Of a DNA stretch of 64,000 bases, positions 19,001 to 29,500 are shown one piece after another. The stretch comes from Nocardia suismassiliense (lineage in GTDB: Bacteria; Actinomycetota; Actinomycetes; Mycobacteriales; Mycobacteriaceae). The notes below the pieces were generated by a model. That model saw only the letters and a list, made by a program, of their open reading frames with translations. It did no database searches and had not been told where the DNA came from. Position 1 is the first letter of the stretch, and each line of letters begins with the position of its first letter. The position numbers were made by a program, and so were the translations under genes. The DNA lies in assembly GCF_900269665.1 (NCBI RefSeq), contig NZ_LT985361.1, forward strand, positions 1,250,040 through 1,314,039, given 5' to 3'.

Positions 19001-22000
19001 CGGCCTTTCGGTGTCGGCGGTAGATCTCGCGATGCCGCTGGCGAAGTTCGACCTGCAACTCGCGCTGGTGGAACGGATCGACAGGCACGGTGCGGCCGAA
19101 GGCATCTCGGCGGCGTTCACCTACGCCACCGATCTGTTCGACGAGGCCACCGTGCAGGACTTCGCCGATCGCTTCGGCCGGATCCTGCGCGCGGTCGCGA
19201 ACGACTCCGACGTGACCATCGGCGACATCGACGTGCTCGCCCCGGGCGAGCGCGAGCTGGTGCTGCACGAGTGGAACAGCCCGGGTGCCGCGGTGCCCGA
19301 GGTGACCCTGGTGGACCTGATCGGCGCCCAGGCCCGCAGTCGTCCGGACGCCGGAGCGATCCGTTTCGGTGACACCACGCTCACCTTCGGTGAGTTGCAG
19401 CGCCGCGCCAACAAGGTGGCGCGGGCGCTGATCGCGCAGGGCGTCGGCCCGGAATCGCTGGTCGCCGTTGCGGTCCCGCGTACCGAGGAACTGCCGGTCG
19501 CGCTGCCCGCGGTGCTCACCGCCGGTGCCGGGTACCTGCCGATCGATACGACCTACCCCGCGCAGCGGCTGGAATTCATGCTCACCGATGCGGCCCCGGC
19601 CTGCATCCTGACCACCGCGAGCGAACTGGAATCCGTTCCCGCGGGCGACATTCCGGTGATTCTGCTGGAGGACACGGCGGACTTCGCCGACGGCCGGATC
19701 CGCTCCGCCGAACGGACCGCGCCGCTGCGGCCGGACAACCTGGCCTACGTCATCTACACCTCCGGCTCCACCGGCGTGCCCAAGGGTGTCGGCGTCGCGC
19801 ACCGCAATGTGGTGCAGCTGTTCGCGAACACCCAGACGATGTTCGAGTTCGACGAGACCGACGTGTGGACCCTGTTCCACTCGTTCGCCTTCGACTTCTC
19901 GGTGTGGGAGCTGTGGTGCGCGCTGGCCAACGGCGGCACCGTCGTGGTGGTCGACTACCTCACCTCCCGGTCCCCGGAACTGTTCCGCGAGTTGCTGATT
20001 CGCGAGCAGGTCACCGTGCTCAACCAGACGCCGTCGGCGTTCTATCAGCTGGCCGAGGCCGACCGGGCCGCGCAGACCGCCGACCAGGCCAAGTTCGCGC
20101 TGCGCTACGTGGTGTTCGGCGGTGAAGCGCTGGACCTGCGCCAGCTGCAGCGCTGGTACGACCGGCACGCGGTGGACGCGCCCTGGCTGGTCAACATGTA
20201 CGGCATCACCGAGACCACGGTGCACGTCTCGTACCTGTCGCTGGACGAGCAGATGGTGGACAACGCGGCCAGCGTCATCGGCCGTGCGCTGCCCGGCCTG
20301 GACGCCTACGTGCTCGAGGATCGGCTGCACCCGTCGCCGGTCGGCGTGGCCGGCGAGATCTACGTCGCCGGTCAGCAGCTGTCCCGCGGTTACCTCGGCC
20401 GCCCCGGCCTGGCCGCGACCAGGTTCGTCGCGAATCCGTTCGGCGCGCCGGGATCCCGGATGTATCGCACCGGCGACATCGGCCGCTGGGTCGGCTTCGG
20501 CGGGCAGGCGACGCTCGAATACGCCGGTCGCGGCGATCAGCAGGTGCAGTTGCGCGGCTTCCGCATCGAGCTGGGCGAGATCGAGTCGGCGCTGGTGCGC
20601 TGCCCTGGCGTGAGCCAGGCGGTGGTGCTGGTGCGCACGGACGAGAACGCGGGTGACCGGCTCATCGGTTATGTGGTGCCCGACACCGGTTCTCAGCTCG
20701 ATCCGCTCGAATTGCGCGGTCAGGTCGGCGAATTCCTCACCGGCTACATGGTTCCGGACGCGCTCGTGGTGCTGGACGTGCTGCCGCTGACGCCGAACGG
20801 CAAACTGGACCGAAAGGCCCTGCCCGCACCGGAGTTCCTCAGCACGGCCACCTTCCGCGCGCCCGGCTCGCCGGTCGAGCAGGCGGTCGCCGAGGTGTTC
20901 GCCGGACTGCTCGGTACCGCCGAGATCGGCCTGGACGACGACTTCTTCGGCCTCGGCGGCAACTCGCTGCTCGCCACCAGGGTGGTCGCCAGGATCAACG
21001 AGGCACTGGACGCGAACCTCGTGGTGCGGGAGCTGTTCGAGTCGCCCACCGTCGCGGCGCTGGCCGCCCGCGTCGTGCCCGGCGCGGGCAAGGCGGCCGG
21101 CGCTCGGCCGCCGCTGGCCCGGGTACCGCGCACCGATCGGGTGCCGCTCTCCCTTGCCCAGCAACGGATGTGGGTGCTCAACCAGTTCGATCCGGACTCG
21201 CCCGCCTACAACATCCCCTTGGCCATCCGGTTGTCCGGCGTGCTGGACGTGCCCGCGCTGCGCAATGCCGTCGCCGACGTGCTGGAGCGGCACGAGACCT
21301 TGCGCACCCGCTACCCCGCGGACCCGTCCGGGGTGGCCTACCAGGAGATCCTCTCGGTCGGCGAGGCGCTGCCCGGCGGCCTGGAGACGGTCACCACCGC
21401 GGATCCGCTCGGCCGTATCACCGAGTTGATGGCCACCGGTTTCGATGTGACGCACCAGGTTCCGGTGCGCGCGCTGCTGCTCGCGGTCGGCCAGGACGAG
21501 CACCTGCTCGCCTTGGTCGTGCACCACATCTCCGCCGACGGCGCCTCCATGGCCCCGCTGGCGCGCGACCTGGTGACCGCGTATCTCGCTCGCATCGGCG
21601 GTAATTCGCCGCGCTGGTCGCCGCTCGAGGTGCAGTACGCCGACTTCGCCAGCTGGCAGCGCACGGTCATCGGCACCGATGACGACGAGAACTCCATCGC
21701 GGCACGGCAGTTGGCTTACTGGCGCAGCCAGCTCGACGGACTGACCGGCGAGCTGAACCTGCCGCTGGACCGCCCGCGCCCGGCCATCCCGTCGATGCGC
21801 GGTGCGTCTACCGGCTTCGCTGTGTCGCCCGACGTGCACGCCGCACTGGTTCGGCTGGCGCGCGAACACAATTCGACGCTGTTCATGGTCGTGCACGCCG
21901 CGCTGGCGGTGCTGCTGGCCCGGCAGTCGAACAGCAGCGACATCGCGATCGGCACCCCGATCGCAGGCCGCGGCGAACGCGCGCTGGACGACTTGGTCGG

Positions 22001-23366
22001 CATGTTCGTCAACACGCTGACGCTTCGCACCGCCGTCGAGCCCGGCGTGACGTTCGCCGAACTGGTCGACCGGGCCCGCGAGACGGACCTGGCCGCCTTC
22101 GCCAACGCGGACATCCCGTTCGAGCGGGTCGCCGAGGTGGTGGCCGCCGGTCACGCCTCGGTCTACAACCCGCTGTTCGGCGTGGTGCTCTCGTTCCAGA
22201 ACAACGAGCAGCCGTCGCTGGAGCTGCCCGGCCTGACCGTCACCGGCTTGGACGGCGGCGAGATCGCGGCCAAGTTCGACCTGCAGGTGAACGTCGACCC
22301 GCGGCACCGCCCCGACGGTGCGCCCGACGAGCTGATCACCGCGATCACCTACGCGACAGACCTTTTCGACGAGTCGACGGTGCAGGCGCTGTGCCGCAGG
22401 CTGGAGCGGGTGCTGACCGCGGTGGTGGCCGATCCGCAGGTGCGGGTCGGCGATATCGACCTGCTCGACGCGCAAGAGCGTGAGCGGGTGCAGTCCGCCG
22501 CGGAGTCCGCGCAGGAGTCCACCGCCAAGGGTGGCACCGCCACCACCGGCACCGCGCTGACGCAGGCGCTGACCGCCGTGGTCGAGGACGACCCCGACGG
22601 TCCCGCGCTGGTCTTCGGCGAGGACGCGGTGAGCTACCAGGAACTCGATGCCCGCTCGTCCCGCCTGGCGCGCGTGCTCGCCGCCCGTGGCTGCGGCCCG
22701 GGTGACGGTGTCGCCGTGCGGTTCGACCGCGGTGCCGATGCCGTGGTCGCGACCTGGGCCGTGCTCAAGGCCGGGGCCGCGGTGGTACCGGTGGCCTCGC
22801 TCGACGCGCCGATTCCGGCGGGGCCGGTCGTGAAGACCGGGCTCACCAGTGCCACGGCGCCGGTGGCCGGCGAGGTCGATTGGCTCGTGCTCGACGATCC
22901 GGCGGTGGCCGCCCAGATCGCGGCCGAATCGCCGCGGCCGGTCACCTACGCGCACCGCACGCGGGTGCTGCGCGGCACCGACCCGGCCTTCGTCGGGGCG
23001 CGCACGCTCGACTACGACCAAGTAGCCGGTGCGGCAGACCGGTTGCGTACGGACACCGAGCTGACCTTCGAATCGCGGACCTTCCAGTTCGGCGGTTCGG
23101 CGGAGCTGGCGTTGATCGAGGTGGTGGCCGCGGGCTCGTGCGGGGCCTCCATGGTGCTCGTCCCGGCCGACGCCGACCTGACCGAGGCGCTGGCCGACGA
23201 GTGGGTCAGCCACCTGCTGACCGACCGAGCGGGACTCGGTACCCTCGATCCGACGGCGTTGGAGGATCTGCGGGCGGTGGCGCTCGCCGACGGCGCCGAT
23301 GTCGACAGCGCATGGACGCAGGTGGCGACGGTGGTCGCCCTGTCCGATCTGCTGCGTGCGGGGTAA
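16020..23366 (+). CDS. NRPS1: A-PCP-C-A(Thr)-PCP-C-truncated A, no TE
   Basis: The 2448-residue enzyme has these domains by residue: A1 about 20-535 (A10 Lys 517), PCP1 with Ser 573 in LGGNSLL, C2 about 630-1065 (HH 759-760, HHIAGDG), A2 about 1100-1610 (YTSGSTG at 1246, Lys 1595), PCP2 with Ser 1649, C3 about 1700-2130 (HH 1835-1836, HHISADG), and an eroded A remnant about 2178-2448. The pocket code read for A1 is DVLLVAGILK (no match I know). For A2 it is DFWNVGMVHK, one conservative change from the standard threonine code. It opens with an Arg-rich tail (METARRSARGSRRRRSGS) and no C domain, so module 1 starts a chain. There is no TE or reductase; the chain must move on, presumably through C3 to another protein. 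It is followed by NRPS2 on the same strand. Confidence 0.93.
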   Translation: METARRSARGSRRRRSGSPLFGQLLTAAVESEANEVAVRFNPSGQLDDERQLTYAQLDAASSRLARELIERGVGPGDVVAIGIARSLQSVVAVWAIAKTGAAYVPVDPAYPADRINHILSDSGAVVGLTTSAHRPVLGTGVYWIELDDPVQAARIAARPEHPISYTDRARPLDERHPAYVIYTSGSTGRPKGVVVTHTGLAGLVAAERDHYGVTADSRVLHVCSPNFDVSVLELLLAFSTGATLVIAPPSVFGGYELADLLRRERVTHMLITPGALESVDPTGLDDLRVVVVAGDKFGPELVGRWAADREFYNGYGPTEATILATSSSRMLPDDVITIGSAIPGVGAFVLDSRLRPVPAGVVGELYLSGPALAQGYLGKPGLTAERFVASPFGADTDTPGARLYRTGDLVRRTESEDGGVIEYLGRSDFQVKIRGFRIELGEIDNALTAHPDIDYAATLGKTLPSGATALVSYVLPRPGTTVDTGELAEFLGESLAAYMIPAAIMVLDEIPLTPVGKLDRAALPAPVFAAKAFRAPSTPVEEIVADVFAALLMSGDEGRVGVDDDFFELGGNSLLAAQAAARIGSALQVRVPVQLLFEATTVAALAERVEQHAGSAAGQALHARPRPARVPLSYAQQRMWFLNRFDPASAVNNIPAAVRLSGHLNLDALRAAVRDLAERHEVLRTVYPEVDGEGYQRVLPTGDPRAVPEFVVEQATEAELPGRVAAVVTEGFDVTVAPPVRVRVLELNDTEHVLVCVVHHIAGDGFSMGPLTRDLMAAYLDRMRGGAPEWPALEVQYADYAIWQREILGAEDDPESVLTKQIEYWRTQLAALPEQLELPADRPRPAVASNHGATLGFEVGPEVHAALSRLAHNHNSTLFMVVHAALAVLLARLSGTRDIAVGTPVAGRGEAALDDLIGMFVNTLVLRTDIDSGATFDDLLREVRRIDVEAFGHADVPFERLVELLDPARSAARHPLFQVMLTFQNLARTELELPGLSVSAVDLAMPLAKFDLQLALVERIDRHGAAEGISAAFTYATDLFDEATVQDFADRFGRILRAVANDSDVTIGDIDVLAPGERELVLHEWNSPGAAVPEVTLVDLIGAQARSRPDAGAIRFGDTTLTFGELQRRANKVARALIAQGVGPESLVAVAVPRTEELPVALPAVLTAGAGYLPIDTTYPAQRLEFMLTDAAPACILTTASELESVPAGDIPVILLEDTADFADGRIRSAERTAPLRPDNLAYVIYTSGSTGVPKGVGVAHRNVVQLFANTQTMFEFDETDVWTLFHSFAFDFSVWELWCALANGGTVVVVDYLTSRSPELFRELLIREQVTVLNQTPSAFYQLAEADRAAQTADQAKFALRYVVFGGEALDLRQLQRWYDRHAVDAPWLVNMYGITETTVHVSYLSLDEQMVDNAASVIGRALPGLDAYVLEDRLHPSPVGVAGEIYVAGQQLSRGYLGRPGLAATRFVANPFGAPGSRMYRTGDIGRWVGFGGQATLEYAGRGDQQVQLRGFRIELGEIESALVRCPGVSQAVVLVRTDENAGDRLIGYVVPDTGSQLDPLELRGQVGEFLTGYMVPDALVVLDVLPLTPNGKLDRKALPAPEFLSTATFRAPGSPVEQAVAEVFAGLLGTAEIGLDDDFFGLGGNSLLATRVVARINEALDANLVVRELFESPTVAALAARVVPGAGKAAGARPPLARVPRTDRVPLSLAQQRMWVLNQFDPDSPAYNIPLAIRLSGVLDVPALRNAVADVLERHETLRTRYPADPSGVAYQEILSVGEALPGGLETVTTADPLGRITELMATGFDVTHQVPVRALLLAVGQDEHLLALVVHHISADGASMAPLARDLVTAYLARIGGNSPRWSPLEVQYADFASWQRTVIGTDDDENSIAARQLAYWRSQLDGLTGELNLPLDRPRPAIPSMRGASTGFAVSPDVHAALVRLAREHNSTLFMVVHAALAVLLARQSNSSDIAIGTPIAGRGERALDDLVGMFVNTLTLRTAVEPGVTFAELVDRARETDLAAFANADIPFERVAEVVAAGHASVYNPLFGVVLSFQNNEQPSLELPGLTVTGLDGGEIAAKFDLQVNVDPRHRPDGAPDELITAITYATDLFDESTVQALCRRLERVLTAVVADPQVRVGDIDLLDAQERERVQSAAESAQESTAKGGTATTGTALTQALTAVVEDDPDGPALVFGEDAVSYQELDARSSRLARVLAARGCGPGDGVAVRFDRGADAVVATWAVLKAGAAVVPVASLDAPIPAGPVVKTGLTSATAPVAGEVDWLVLDDPAVAAQIAAESPRPVTYAHRTRVLRGTDPAFVGARTLDYDQVAGAADRLRTDTELTFESRTFQFGGSAELALIEVVAAGSCGASMVLVPADADLTEALADEWVSHLLTDRAGLGTLDPTALEDLRAVALADGADVDSAWTQVATVVALSDLLRAG
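22551..23366 (+). other. Eroded, truncated adenylation domain at the NRPS1 C-terminus
   Basis: Residues about 2178-2448 of NRPS1 keep the A1 motif region (SYQELDARSSRLARVL), the A2 region (LKAGAAVVPV) and a recognisable equivalent of the stretch up to just before A5 (ALEDLRAVALADGAD). The P-loop motif YTSGSTGxPKG is absent, the FDxS specificity region is replaced, and motifs A5-A10 and any PCP are missing. It cannot adenylate. The frame is nevertheless intact over about 270 codons, so it was not simply left to decay. A docking or structural role is an inference. Confidence 0.85.
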
Positions 23367-23495
23367 AACCCGTCAAGTACCGGGTGCAAGCCCCTAAAAA
23401 CATGACTAGGGTCACTCGGGACCGGTTTGCCGAATCAGGGCGGCCGTTGCAAGTGTGGCGTAAACATGTTCGACAGGCAGGATGAGCAGAGTTTC
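23367..23495. promoter_or_regulatory. Spacer between NRPS1 and the NRPS2 leader
   Basis: This non-coding spacer contains a weak 5-base-pair inverted repeat just after the NRPS1 stop (ACCCG/CGGGT) and TAGGGT near 23408 as a possible -10. NRPS2 could therefore be read from its own promoter as well as through NRPS1. Nothing stronger is visible. Confidence 0.3.
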
Positions 23496-23570
23496 ATGGT
23501 TCGTGTAGTGGGGGACGTGCGGTCGGCTCGGCGACGGGGAAGCAAGACCCTGGCACTGGTGAACGCATGA
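23496..23570 (+). CDS. Short leader ORF coupled to NRPS2 (24 codons)
   Basis: An ATG at 23496 opens a 24-codon frame beginning MVRVVGDVRSA and ending LALVNA. Its TGA overlaps the NRPS2 start codon as ATGA (23567-23570). NRPS2 itself has no clear Shine-Dalgarno sequence, so coupling to this frame would explain its start. The segment from about 23473 (ACAGGCAGG, TGAG, CATGGTTCG) is homologous to the leader of NRPS3, where a similar short frame with the same MVR start ends in the same ATGA overlap. The coding status is unproven; conservation of layout between the two leaders is the main support. Confidence 0.45.
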   Translation: MVRVVGDVRSARRRGSKTLALVNA

Positions 23571-26500
23571 CGCGTCCCGCTCGTGTCCGCCCGGCCCGGA
23601 CCCGGCGGCCCCGGGTCATCACGCTGCCGCAGCTGATGGCGACGGCCGTCGAAGCGAACCCCGACGGCATCGCCCTGCGCTACGCCGACGCCGTCGCGAC
23701 ACTGGCGCAGGTGAGCTACGCCGAGCTCGACGAGCGGTCGACCCGGTTGGCGCGGCTGCTCATCGACCGCGGCATCGGCCCGGAAGACCTCGTCGCGATC
23801 GGCATCCCGCGTTCGATCGAGTCCGTGCTCGCGGTCTGGGCGGTGGCCAAGTCCGGCGCCGGCTTCGTGCCGGTGGACCCGAACTACCCGGCCGACCGGG
23901 TCGAACATATGGTGAAGGACTCCGGCGCGGTCTTCGGCCTGACCACCAGGCAGGCGGCGACCCAGCTGCCCGGGCAGGTCGAATGGCTTGCCATCGACGG
24001 CGATTCGACGCTGCACGCGCTCGAACAGCACTCGACCGAGCCGATCACCAACGCCGATCGGGTGCGTCAGCTGCGCGCCGAGCATCCGGCCTGGGTGATC
24101 TACACCTCCGGTTCGACGGGCGCGCCGAAGGGCGTCGTGGCCACCCAGGCCGGGATCGCCGGTTTCTGCGAGGAGCAGCGCACCCACTACGGCGTCACCG
24201 GTACCGCACGAACCCTGCACTTCTCGTCGCCGTCGTTCGACGCGTCGATGCTGGAGATGCTGCTCGCGCTCGGCGGCGCGGCGACCATGGTCGTGGTCGC
24301 GCCGACGGTGTTCGGCGGCGACGATCTGGCCGAGCTGCTGCGCCGTGAGCGGGTGACCCACGCGTTCATCACGCCCGCCGCGCTGGCCTCCATCGATCCC
24401 GCCGGCCTGGACGACCTCGGGGTCGTCGCGGTCGGCGGCGAGGCGTGGCCGCCGGATCTGGTGCGGCGCTGGCTGCTTCCGGTGTCCGGCGGAATGCGCG
24501 CGCTGTTCAACATCTACGGACCGACCGAGACCACCATCGTGGTGAACATCGGTGCGCCGCTGGAGCTGGACGCGCCGCTGACCATCGGCGGGCCGATCCG
24601 TGGCGTCACCGAATACGTGCTGGACGAGCGGCTTTCGCCGGTACCGGACGGCGTGGTCGGCGAGCTGTACATTTCGGGCGCCCAGGTGGCGCGCGGTTAC
24701 CACGAGCGCCCCGCGCTCACCGCGACGCGTTTCATCGCGAACCCGTTCGACCCCACCGGTTCTCGGCTGTACCGCTCCGGCGACTTGGTCCGCTGGACTG
24801 CGGACGGCAGGCTGGAGTACGCGGGCCGCAACGACTTCCAGGTGCAGGTGCGTGGTTTCCGCATCGAGCTCGGGGAGATCGATGCGGTGCTTGCCGGACA
24901 CGACAGCGTGGACTTCGCGGTCACCATCGGCCACCAGCTCGACAGTGGCGCCACGATTCTGGCCTCCTACGTGCTCGCGGCCCCCGGTGCGGCGGTCGCT
25001 ACCGACGAGCTGATTGCGCTCGCCGAACGCAAGCTGCCCGCGCACATGGTGCCTACCAGCATCACGGTGCTCGACGAGATCCCGCTGACCCCGGTCGGCA
25101 AGCTGGACCGGCGCGCGCTGCCGGCACCGCAGTTGCAGACCAAGGAATTCCGTGCGCCCAGTGGCGAACTGGAGCTGCTGGTGGCGGATATCTTCGCGGA
25201 GCTGCTCGACGCCGATACCGCGATCGGCGCCGACGACGACTTCTTCGCCCTCGGCGGCAACTCGCTGATCGCCACCAAGGTGGTGGCCAGGCTCGGCGCG
25301 CAGATCGGCGCCAGGGTGCCGGCCCGGACGGTTTTCGAGGCACCGACGGTCGCCGGTCTGGCGGCCCGGCTCGAGCCGATCGCGGGCTCGGGCGGGCGGC
25401 AGGCCCTGACGCGCATGCCGCGCCCCGAGCACATTCCGTTGTCGCTGGCACAGCAGCGGATGTGGTTCCTGAACCAGTTCGATACCGCCTCGGCGGCGAA
25501 CAATATTCCGTTCGCGATCCGGCTGACCGGCGCGCTGGACGTGCCCGCCCTGCAGGCGGCGGTCGCCGACCTGGTCGAGCGGCACGAGACCCTGCGCACC
25601 GTCTACCCGGCGGTGGACGGCACCGGTTACCAGGTGGTGTTGCCTGCGGCGCAGGCGATTCCGGAGCTGGTGGTGACCGAGCTCGCGGCGTCGGCGCTGC
25701 CGAACACGCTGGCCGAGTTCATGCTGGCCGGTTTCGACGTGGCGGCCGAGGTGCCGCTGCGCATGGCACTGTTCCAGGTGGGCAGCGACGATTACGTGCT
25801 CGCCGTGGTCGTGCACCACATCGCCGCCGACGGCACCTCGATGGCGCCGATGGTGCAAGACCTGACCGTCGCTTACTTCGCGCGCGCTGCGGGCACCGCG
25901 CCCGACTGGGCGCCGCTGCCGGTGCAGTACGCCGACTACGCGCTGTGGCAGCGCGCGATGCTCGGCGACGAGAACGATCCACGGTCGGTGGCCGCCGCCC
26001 AGATCGAGTACTGGCGAACCGCGCTGGCGGGGCTGCCCGGCCGGCTCGAGCTGCCGACGGATCGACCGCGCCCCGCGCTGGCTTCCGGTCGCGGCGGGGG
26101 CTACACGTTCGAGGGGGACGCCCAGATCCGGGCGAAGCTCGAGGCGATCGCACTGGACACGGGCGCCTCACTGTTCATGGTGGGGCACGCGGCCTTCGCG
26201 GCGCTGCTGGCCAGACTGTCGGGATCCGCCGACATCGCCATCGGCACCCCGGTGGCGGGACGCGGCGAGGCCGAGCTGGACGGCCTGATCGGCATGTTCG
26301 TCAACATGCTCGTGCTGCGCACCGACACCGCGCCGGGCAAGTCGTTCCGTGAGCTGGTCGAGTCCGCCAAAAAGGTTGACCTCGCGGCGTTCTCACACGT
26401 CGAGCTGCCGTTCGAGCGGCTCGTCGAGGTGCTCGATCCCGCCCGTTCGCAGGCGCACCATCCGCTGTTCCAGGTGGCGCTGTTCTTCCAGAACATGGAC

Positions 26501-29500
26501 AAGCCCGCGTTGGAACTACCGGGGCTGTCCGCGGCGGCCCTCGACCTGGACGGTGCGGCAGCCAAATTCGACCTGCAGCTGACCGTCACCCCGCATGAGG
26601 GCGACGACGCGGGTCTGTCGGCCATGTTCACCTATGCCACCGACCTGTTCGACGAGGCGACGATCGCGCGCTTCGCTGCCAGGCTGCGCAGGCTGCTCCG
26701 TTCGGTCACCGCCGATCCCGACCGCGCGTTCGGCGATGCCGACCTGCTGTCGCTGGTCGAGCGGGATCGAATTCTGTTCGAGTGGAACGACACCCGGCAG
26801 CGGGTGGCACCGGATCTGCTGCTCGACGGTTATCGGCAGATGGTGGCCACGACGCCGGATGCTGTCGCGCTGGCTTACGAGGGCACTGAGCTCACTTATC
26901 GTGAGTTCGATCAGCGGGTGAACCAGCTTGCCCGGCTGTTGATTTCGCAGGGTGTCGGTGCGGAGTCGCTGGTAGGGCTGGCGATTCGGCGTTCGCTGGA
27001 TCTTGTTGTCGGCATGTACGCGATCGTGACCGCTGGTGGCGCTTATGTGCCGTTGGATCCGGATCATCCGGCCGAGCGGATCGCGCACATCCTCGATACC
27101 GCGCAACCCGCCTGTGTCGTGACAACTTCCACCGACGCGGCCGCCGTGCCCGCCGGCGTTGCGACCGTGACCATCGACACCGCCGAACTGGCACGGTTCG
27201 ACAGTGCCCCGGTCCGCAAGGACGAGCTGCTGCGGAGGGTGCTGCCGCAGCATCCCGCGTACGTCATCTTCACCTCGGGTTCGACCGGTCGCCCCAAGGG
27301 TGTCGCGGTCTCGCATGCGGCGATCAACAATCAGATCGAGTGGATGCTGGCGGAGTACCCGCTCAACCAGGACGATGTCTATCTGCAGAAGACCGCGACG
27401 ACGTTCGATGTGTCGCTGTGGGGCTTCTTCATGCCGCTGCGGGTCGGCGCGAAACTGGTCGTCGCGACCCCGGACGGTCATCGCGACCCGGCCTACGTCG
27501 CGGAAACCATTGCCGCGCAGTCGGTGACGGTCACCGACTTCGTGCCGTCGATGCTGACGATCTTCGCGGCGCACACCGCGAAGGGCGCCGTGCCGACGCT
27601 GGAGCAGATCTTCGTGATCGGCGAGGCGCTGCCGCCGGAGACGGTCACCGCGGTGCACGCGGTGATCGACGCGGACGTGCACAACCTCTACGGGCCCACC
27701 GAGGCCGCGGGGTCGGTGACCTACTGGCCGGCCGACGGGTCGGATACCCGGTCGGTGCCGATCGGCTTGCCGCAGTGGAACACCCAGGTCTACGTGCTGG
27801 ACTCGCGGTTGCGCCCCGTGCCCGACGGTGTGGCGGGCGAGCTGTACCTGGCCGGTGATCAACTTGCCCGCGGCTACGTCCGCAGGCCGGACCTGACGGC
27901 GGATCGTTTCGTGGCGAGCCCGTTCGGCACGGGTCAGCGGATGTACCGCACCGGCGATCTGGTGGTGTGGCGCAAGGCCTCCGGTGCCGACGCCGACGAC
28001 GAGATGGTGCTGGACTACCTCGGGCGCACCGACTTCCAGGTGAAGTTCCGCGGCCAGCGCATCGAGCTCGGCGAGATCGAAACCGCGTTGCTCGCCCACG
28101 ATTCGGTGAGCCAAGCCGTCGCACTGGTCAGCCAGTCATCGCTCGGTGACCAGCTGGTCGCCTACGCGGTCGCCGCGCCCGGCGCGCACATCGACCCGCA
28201 GGAGCTACGGGCCGCCGTCGCGGAGACGCTGCCCGCCTACATGGTTCCGGCCGCCGTCGTCGCGCTCGACGCGTTCCCGCTGAACCCCAGCGGCAAGCTC
28301 GATCGCAAGGCGCTGCCGGAGCCGATGTTCACCGCCCGTGAATTCCGGGCCCCCGCAACGGCGGTCGAGGAGATCATCGCGGGCGTCTTCGGCGAGGTGC
28401 TCGGTTTGGCCAGGGTCGGCGCTGACGACGACTTCTTCGCCCTCGGCGGCAACTCGCTGATCGCCACCCAGGTGGTGGCGCGGCTCGGTGCCGCGGTCGG
28501 CGGCCGGGTGCCGGTGCGGACGCTGTTCGAGGCGCCCACCGTGGCCGGTCTCGCGGCGGTGATCGACTCGCAGGTACACGGGCGCCCCGGCGTCGAGCTC
28601 GGCAGCATCGCGCGACCGGATCAGTTGCCGCTGTCGCTGGCGCAGCGCCGGATGTGGTTCCTCAACCGCTTCGACCAGGACGACGAGACGGCCGGCTCGG
28701 CCGCCTATAACCTGCCGTTCGCGCTGCGGTTGACCGGTGCGCTGGATGTGGCCGCGCTCGGCGCGGCGCTGCACGATGTGGTGGCGCGGCACGAGGTGCT
28801 GCGCACCGTGTACCCGGAAACGGCCGACGGCCCGATCCAGGTGGGGTTGCCGCCCAACGGTGTTGACCTCGATGTCACGCCGCGGGTACTGAGCGAGGCC
28901 GACGTGGCGGGCGCGGTGTACGCGCTGGCGTCGAGTTCGTTCGACGTGACCGCCGAGGTGCCGGTCCGGGTGGCGCTGCTGCAGGTCGACGGTATGGCGG
29001 ACACGTATGTGCTGGCCGTCGTGGTGCATCACATCGCCGCCGACGGTTCCTCGATGGGCCCGCTGGCGCGCGACGTGATGGTCGCCTACGCCGCGCGGAC
29101 CGCGGGCGAGGCGCCGAGCTGGGCGCCGCTGCGGGTGCAGTACGCCGACTACGCCCTGTGGCAGCGGGCGGTGCTCGGCGACGAGTCCGACGCCGAATCG
29201 ATTGCCGCGCAGCAGATCGGCTTCTGGCGAGCGCACCTGGCCGACCTGCCGGATCTGCTCGAGTTGCCGACGGATCGGCCGCGCCCTGCGATCGCGTCGA
29301 TGGCCGGTGCGCGAGTGGACGTGCAGATCGATGCGGCCACCCATGCCGGTCTCGTGGAACTTGCTCGCGCGCACGGTGCGACGCTGTTCATGGTCGTGCA
29401 CACCGCGCTGGCCGTCCTGCTGGCCCGGCTCTCGGGCGCCACGGATGTCGCCATCGGCACGCCGCTGGCCGGTCGTGGTGAGCGCGAGCTCGACGACCTG

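Noticed and set aside
15870..23213. A 2447-residue open frame on the minus strand opposite NRPS1, and similar long antisense frames opposite NRPS2 and NRPS3
   Set aside because: The product is rich in Arg, Gly, His and Val with no domain, as expected for the complement of GC3-rich coding DNA; the + strand frames have clear NRPS motifs throughout.
23482..23508. An 8-codon frame MSRVSWFV in the NRPS2 leader
   Set aside because: It has no counterpart in the NRPS3 leader and does not reach the NRPS start.
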